DNA from: DATLBA01 sp035527275
GTDB lineage: Bacteria > Planctomycetota > Phycisphaerae > FEN-1346
Assembly (NCBI GenBank): GCA_035527275.1
Contig: DATLBA010000003.1
Span: forward strand, 1 to 15,551
Reading direction: 5' to 3'
DNA length: 15,551 nucleotides
Shown here: positions 14,225-15,551 of the stretch, one piece after another
Position numbering within the stretch: position 1 is the first letter of the stretch
Layout of the letters: each line of letters begins with the position of its first letter
The notes under the pieces: model-generated
Seen by the model: only the letters and a program-made list of their open reading frames with translations
Database searches by the model: none
Told to the model about the DNA's origin: nothing
Program-made: the position numbers and the translations under genes

Positions 14225-14836
14225 ATGAAAGTGAAACTGAAATGGGCTTTGCTGGCAGCGGTATTCATTGGCGTGTTCTTGGTCTATGTGCTTGTCGTGT
14301 TCCGCGCTCTAACGTGGGCCTTGGAGTACTTCCTCGATGCTAAAGTCTACTGGCAACGCGCGCCGTTTCTCCAAGCAATCCTCTGTTTCGGTGTTGGGCT
14401 GCTTGTGAGTATAGTGTGTGCTGCCGGGATTAGGAATCTATTGGACGGCAGGGAGTTTCTGGCAGGTATAGAGTGGAAGAAACTAATTATCGTGCTTTTT
14501 TGTCTCTCAATATTTTTTGGATTGCTCGGTGAAGCAGAGAGGCTTGTACCGGGCTACACCTATGAGGATAATGAAGAGGCAGGACCCCTGTTTTGGGAGG
14601 TCGTCCTCGCTATTGTGTTGGCGGTCGGTTACGCAATGTGGCCAAAGAAACGCAACCAAGCAGCGGAGGCGCAGAACAGGCTTGAGAAATGTATCCAAGC
14701 GTTGGAGACGTTGGCCGAGGACACAGAAGATTACGCTCCGCAAGAGCACGAGGAGTCGCCTGCAGACCATCCTGACGGCATCAAGGAAAGGATAGAATCC
14801 ATCGTCGCGGATTTGAGAACACTCGACGAATGCTGA
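14225..14836 (+). CDS. hypothetical four-TM membrane protein with coiled-coil tail
   Basis: This 203-residue protein is not recognised as any family. The start at 14225 follows GGTGGGAG; an upstream in-frame ATG adds ten residues without such a site. Four hydrophobic segments are visible: about 8-30 (LLAAVFIGVFLVYVLVVF), 49-70 (LQAILCFGVGLLVSIVCAAGI), 86-102 (KLIIVLFCLSIFFGLLG) and 121-139 (LFWEVVLAIVLAVGYAMW). The chain then turns basic (PKKR) and ends in a charged, probably cytoplasmic, coiled-coil-like tail (145-168 and 185-202). Codon use is less C/G-ending than in alaS or lon, which suggests later arrival. It faces the frameshifted HEPN-like gene, with 168 bases between them. Confidence 0.65.
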   Translation: MKVKLKWALLAAVFIGVFLVYVLVVFRALTWALEYFLDAKVYWQRAPFLQAILCFGVGLLVSIVCAAGIRNLLDGREFLAGIEWKKLIIVLFCLSIFFGLLGEAERLVPGYTYEDNEEAGPLFWEVVLAIVLAVGYAMWPKKRNQAAEAQNRLEKCIQALETLAEDTEDYAPQEHEESPADHPDGIKERIESIVADLRTLDEC

Positions 14837-14857
14837 CGTCACTGGGGATGAAAGAGC

Positions 14858-14931
14858 GCCCAGCCGTGGGCTGCAGCCGAGGCGTGCGAGGTTGCCGCGT
14901 ACGGCACGATAGGGGCGGCGGCTGGCCGCCG
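14858..14931 (+). terminator. two small hairpins downstream of the membrane protein gene
   Basis: GCCCA-GCCG-TGGGC (14858-14871) and CGGCGGC-TG-GCCGCCG (14916-14931) form short perfect stems after the stop at 14836. Neither has a T-tract. They may stop plus-strand transcription weakly. Confidence 0.25.
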
Positions 14932-14948
14932 GCCTCAACACGAAACGA

Positions 14949-15004
14949 AAGGCCCGGCCGGGGCGCTTGTCCCCAACCGGGCCTTATACATATAGGCCCG
15001 GTTG
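14949..15004 (-). terminator. alternative, mutually exclusive hairpins after the HEPN-like gene
   Basis: One segment, CAACCGGGCCT (14974-14984), can pair in two ways. It pairs perfectly with AGGCCCGGTTG (14994-15004), giving an 11-base stem with a nine-base loop. Within a 15-base arm (14971-14985) it also pairs with 14949-14963, with two mismatches and a seven-base loop. On the minus strand the second hairpin is followed by TTCGTTTCG, reasonable for intrinsic termination, and the first begins right after the TAA of the HEPN-like frame at 15005-15007. The layout resembles an anti-terminator/terminator pair. Confidence 0.5.
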
Positions 15005-15551
15005 TTAGTCGATGCTCGAACCTTCGGCATTGGCAAGGGGCCCCTCAAAAGCGTCGAATACTAGGTGTGGGTCATCTGACACCTTGCGCAACCCATCGAG
15101 CAAAGACTGACAGAATGACTTTATGTCGTCCCTGGCCTTCTCTACAGCACCAACAGACATGTGTTCATCCCAGGAAGTCTTGAATTCAAACGGGCTACCC
15201 CCCCTCCTGCTCCTCTACAACATACCGCCGGGCCACGGGCTTCGCGTGTACGACGCTGTCACGAAAGGTCTTCAGACTCTTTATCGTTTGATACGGACGC
15301 CGATCCTTCTTCCATGAGAAGTCGTGCAGCTCTTTCACAAGCGCTTCGAGTTTCCCCTCGACCCCCTTACCTTTAAAGCACTCCTTCTCTTTTTTCCACA
15401 ACTCCGGAAGAAGCACAATGCCACAGAAGTCGACGTAGCCTTCAAAGGCCAGATAGCCCATCAAGAGAGATGGGATGAGAAAGTGATACGACGTCTCCTT
15501 TTCGGCCCTGGCCTCCTTCAGAAGGCGCAATAAAGACCGCCACAGGAACTC
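15005..15551 (-). pseudogene. HEPN-like protein gene, frame interrupted at a G7 run (5' end outside window)
   Basis: The upstream frame (from the window edge down to a TAG at 15195-15197) reads YHFLIPSLLMGYLAFEGYVD, LEALVKELHDFSWKKDRRPY and then KTFRDSVVHAKP. R-D-S-V-V-H (15246-15263) fits the R-x4-6-H active-site motif of HEPN-fold ribonucleases, and the preceding helices fit that fold. It stops just past a run of seven G (C7 on the plus strand, 15198-15204). If one G is removed the frame continues SPFEFKTSWDEHMSVGAVEK to the helix ARDDIKSFCQSLLDGL and ends at TAA (15005-15007), directly before a hairpin. The helical continuation after the HEPN motif suggests the longer protein is the natural one. 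The TTG at 15528-15530 is not a required start, since the frame is open to the edge. Decay, a sequencing error or slippage at the G-run are all possible. Confidence 0.6.

Noticed and set aside
1..15551. tRNA, rRNA, riboswitch or CRISPR array
   Set aside because: I looked for CCA-ended cloverleaf genes, regularly spaced repeats and known leader motifs on both strands and saw none; covariance searches could not be run.

Overview
The window is a GC-rich bacterial chromosome segment in which most genes favour C or G at third codon positions. GTG starts, a degraded RHS core of the YDPYG type, a secreted helical-repeat protein and gene-poor junctions fit a member of the Planctomycetota or a related lineage, but that placement is inference. 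Three zones differ in character.

Zone 1 (1-3111) holds the 3' end of a sugar-phosphate isomerase/epimerase-type TIM-barrel gene on the plus strand. Facing it on the minus strand are a secreted helical-repeat protein, a SagB-type nitroreductase and a small ArsP/DUF318-type permease unit.

Zone 2 (3112-6572) looks like an accessory island. It opens with an 875-base gene-poor stretch containing a MITE-like 92-bp inverted-repeat element, a strong minus-strand terminator-like hairpin and a possible gene remnant. Then come three tightly coupled plus-strand genes: a ParB/Srx-fold protein (IbrB/YbdM-like), a PAPS-reductase-like PP-loop protein with a C-terminal double iron-sulfur cysteine module (IbrA/YbdN-like core), and a DUF523/TudS-type desulfidase. 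A broken RHS core fragment follows. The trio combines a nucleic-acid-binding fold, a nucleotide alpha-hydrolase with Fe-S motifs and a thio-base desulfidase. It is the best candidate here for an undescribed system, possibly one that acts on sulfur in nucleic acids or nucleotides.

Zone 3 (6573-14044) is housekeeping and stress related: an Hsp20 chaperone with Lon protease 18 bases behind it, a minus-strand pair of sigma-70 factor followed by adenine phosphoribosyltransferase, and a divergently transcribed alanyl-tRNA synthetase. Back-to-back sigma-70-like promoters can be proposed between the sigma gene and alaS.

The right end (14045-15551) is accessory again, with less C/G-biased codons. It holds a four-TM membrane protein with a coiled-coil tail and, convergent with it, a HEPN-like protein cut by the window edge. 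The HEPN-like reading frame is interrupted at a run of seven G; removing one G restores a longer frame that ends at a pair of mutually exclusive hairpins.
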